A stretch of DNA of 5,835 nt from an uncultured Ruminococcus sp. (GTDB taxonomy: Bacteria; Bacillota; Clostridia; Oscillospirales; Acutalibacteraceae), in the NCBI GenBank assembly GCA_902767125.1, contig CACXGJ010000214.1, positions 1 to 5,835 on the forward strand. The letters are read 5' to 3'. A model generated the notes under the pieces. The model did no database searches. It saw nothing but the letters and a program-made list of their open reading frames with translations, and was not told the origin of the DNA. Each line of letters begins with the position of its first letter. Within the stretch, counting starts at the first letter, position 1. A program made the position numbers and the translations under genes. Positions 5,394-5,835 of the stretch are shown here, piece after piece.

Positions 5394-5835
5394 TTGGAAA
5401 ACGAACTCGTCGACGAAAAAGAACAAAATTCATTAATAGAAAAGGCTATCCGTGAAAATGCAGACATGATATACAGGATAGCATATCAGAATACAGGAAG
5501 TCATCATGATGCAGAAGATATCCTTCAGGAAGTCAGTGTTGCACTTGTAACCAAAAATGCTCCCCTAAAAGACGAAGAATATCTCAAAAGATGGATCGTC
5601 AGAGTGACTGTAAACAAATGCCATGACCTGTACAGGCACAAAAAGCGTACTTACACAGAACCACTTGATGATTACATAAACACACCCTCTCAACAGGAAA
5701 ATAAGATTCTTGAAGAAATATTGCATCTGCCTGAAAAATACAGGACTGTAATATATTTATACTACTATGAAAATTTCACTTTGCAGGATATTGCAGATAC
5801 ACTTCAAAAAAGCATAAACACTGTCAGTTCAGATT
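5394..5835 (+). CDS. ECF-type sigma-70 family RNA polymerase sigma factor, 3' end outside the window
   Basis: The first 147 residues of a sigma factor; the gene runs off the right edge. Residues about 20-88 form region 2, with DMIYRIAYQ, the typical HDAEDILQEV (38-47) and WIVRVTVNKCHDLYRHKK (67-84), which contacts the -10 element and core polymerase. A short linker (about 85-103) follows, then region 4 from LPEKYRTVIYL (112-122) with the helix-turn-helix FTLQDIADTLQKSINTVSSD (128-147), which reads the -35 element. Absence of regions 1 and 3 marks it as an ECF/group 4 factor. Family length is about 160-190, so only the last part is missing. It would redirect polymerase to a small stress or envelope regulon, often under an anti-sigma factor encoded next door, which cannot be seen here. 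TTG 5394 is chosen because of the strong ribosome site. The clear terminator at 5283-5319 makes it the first gene of a new transcript. Confidence 0.92.
   Translation, partial: MENELVDEKEQNSLIEKAIRENADMIYRIAYQNTGSHHDAEDILQEVSVALVTKNAPLKDEEYLKRWIVRVTVNKCHDLYRHKKRTYTEPLDDYINTPSQQENKILEEILHLPEKYRTVIYLYYYENFTLQDIADTLQKSINTVSSD

Overview
The window looks like accessory DNA from a low-to-mid GC member of the Bacillota, probably a gut Clostridia of the Ruminococcus or Lachnospiraceae type. The reasons are strong AGGAGG-type ribosome sites, a TTG start behind a near-perfect Shine-Dalgarno, consensus sigma-A promoters with 17-base spacers, U-tailed hairpin terminators, and the families present: a Tn916-like phage-type integrase, a DUF6809-like small protein, AbiE, and an AlbA_2/Schlafen ATP-binding protein. 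The genus cannot be fixed from the sequence.

Layout. Positions 1-428 hold no convincing gene. They carry two small hairpins that resemble a mobilisation origin (63-109), a strong hairpin terminator (198-250), three perfect tandem copies of a 14-base AT-rich unit (251-292) and a leader. At 429-725 is a small DUF6809-like protein with a doubtful start, followed 9 bases later by a complete tyrosine integrase (735-1979) and its terminator (1987-2025). This reads as the integrase end of a mobilisable or conjugative element whose body lies to the left. Positions 2088-3050 hold an AbiE type IV toxin-antitoxin operon: a consensus promoter wrapped in a long inverted repeat, an intact AbiEi antitoxin, and an AbiEii toxin overlapping it by 4 bases. 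The toxin is cut short after about 86 family-like residues, so the antitoxin is effectively an orphan.

From about 2990 the DNA becomes clearly more AT-rich. After a terminator (3085-3116) and degenerate sequence comes a solitary gene (3504-5144). It encodes a 546-residue protein with an AlbA_2/Schlafen domain, a GHKL-like ATPase region and two winged helices, and it has its own promoter and three adjacent dyads upstream. A terminator (5283-5319) separates it from the 5' part of an ECF-type sigma factor gene (5394 to the window end).

How they fit. The integrase and small protein probably serve element movement. AbiE is a typical element cargo or stability module, but here its toxin is lost. 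The Schlafen-like gene is an independently transcribed, probably self-regulated unit that may belong to defence or regulation. The sigma factor may be the resident neighbour. The two most informative places are the break inside abiEii at about 2990 and the dyad cluster at 3400-3455. Nothing here proves a new system. An orphan AbiEi with its operator, beside a regulated Schlafen-ATPase gene, is the most interesting combination.
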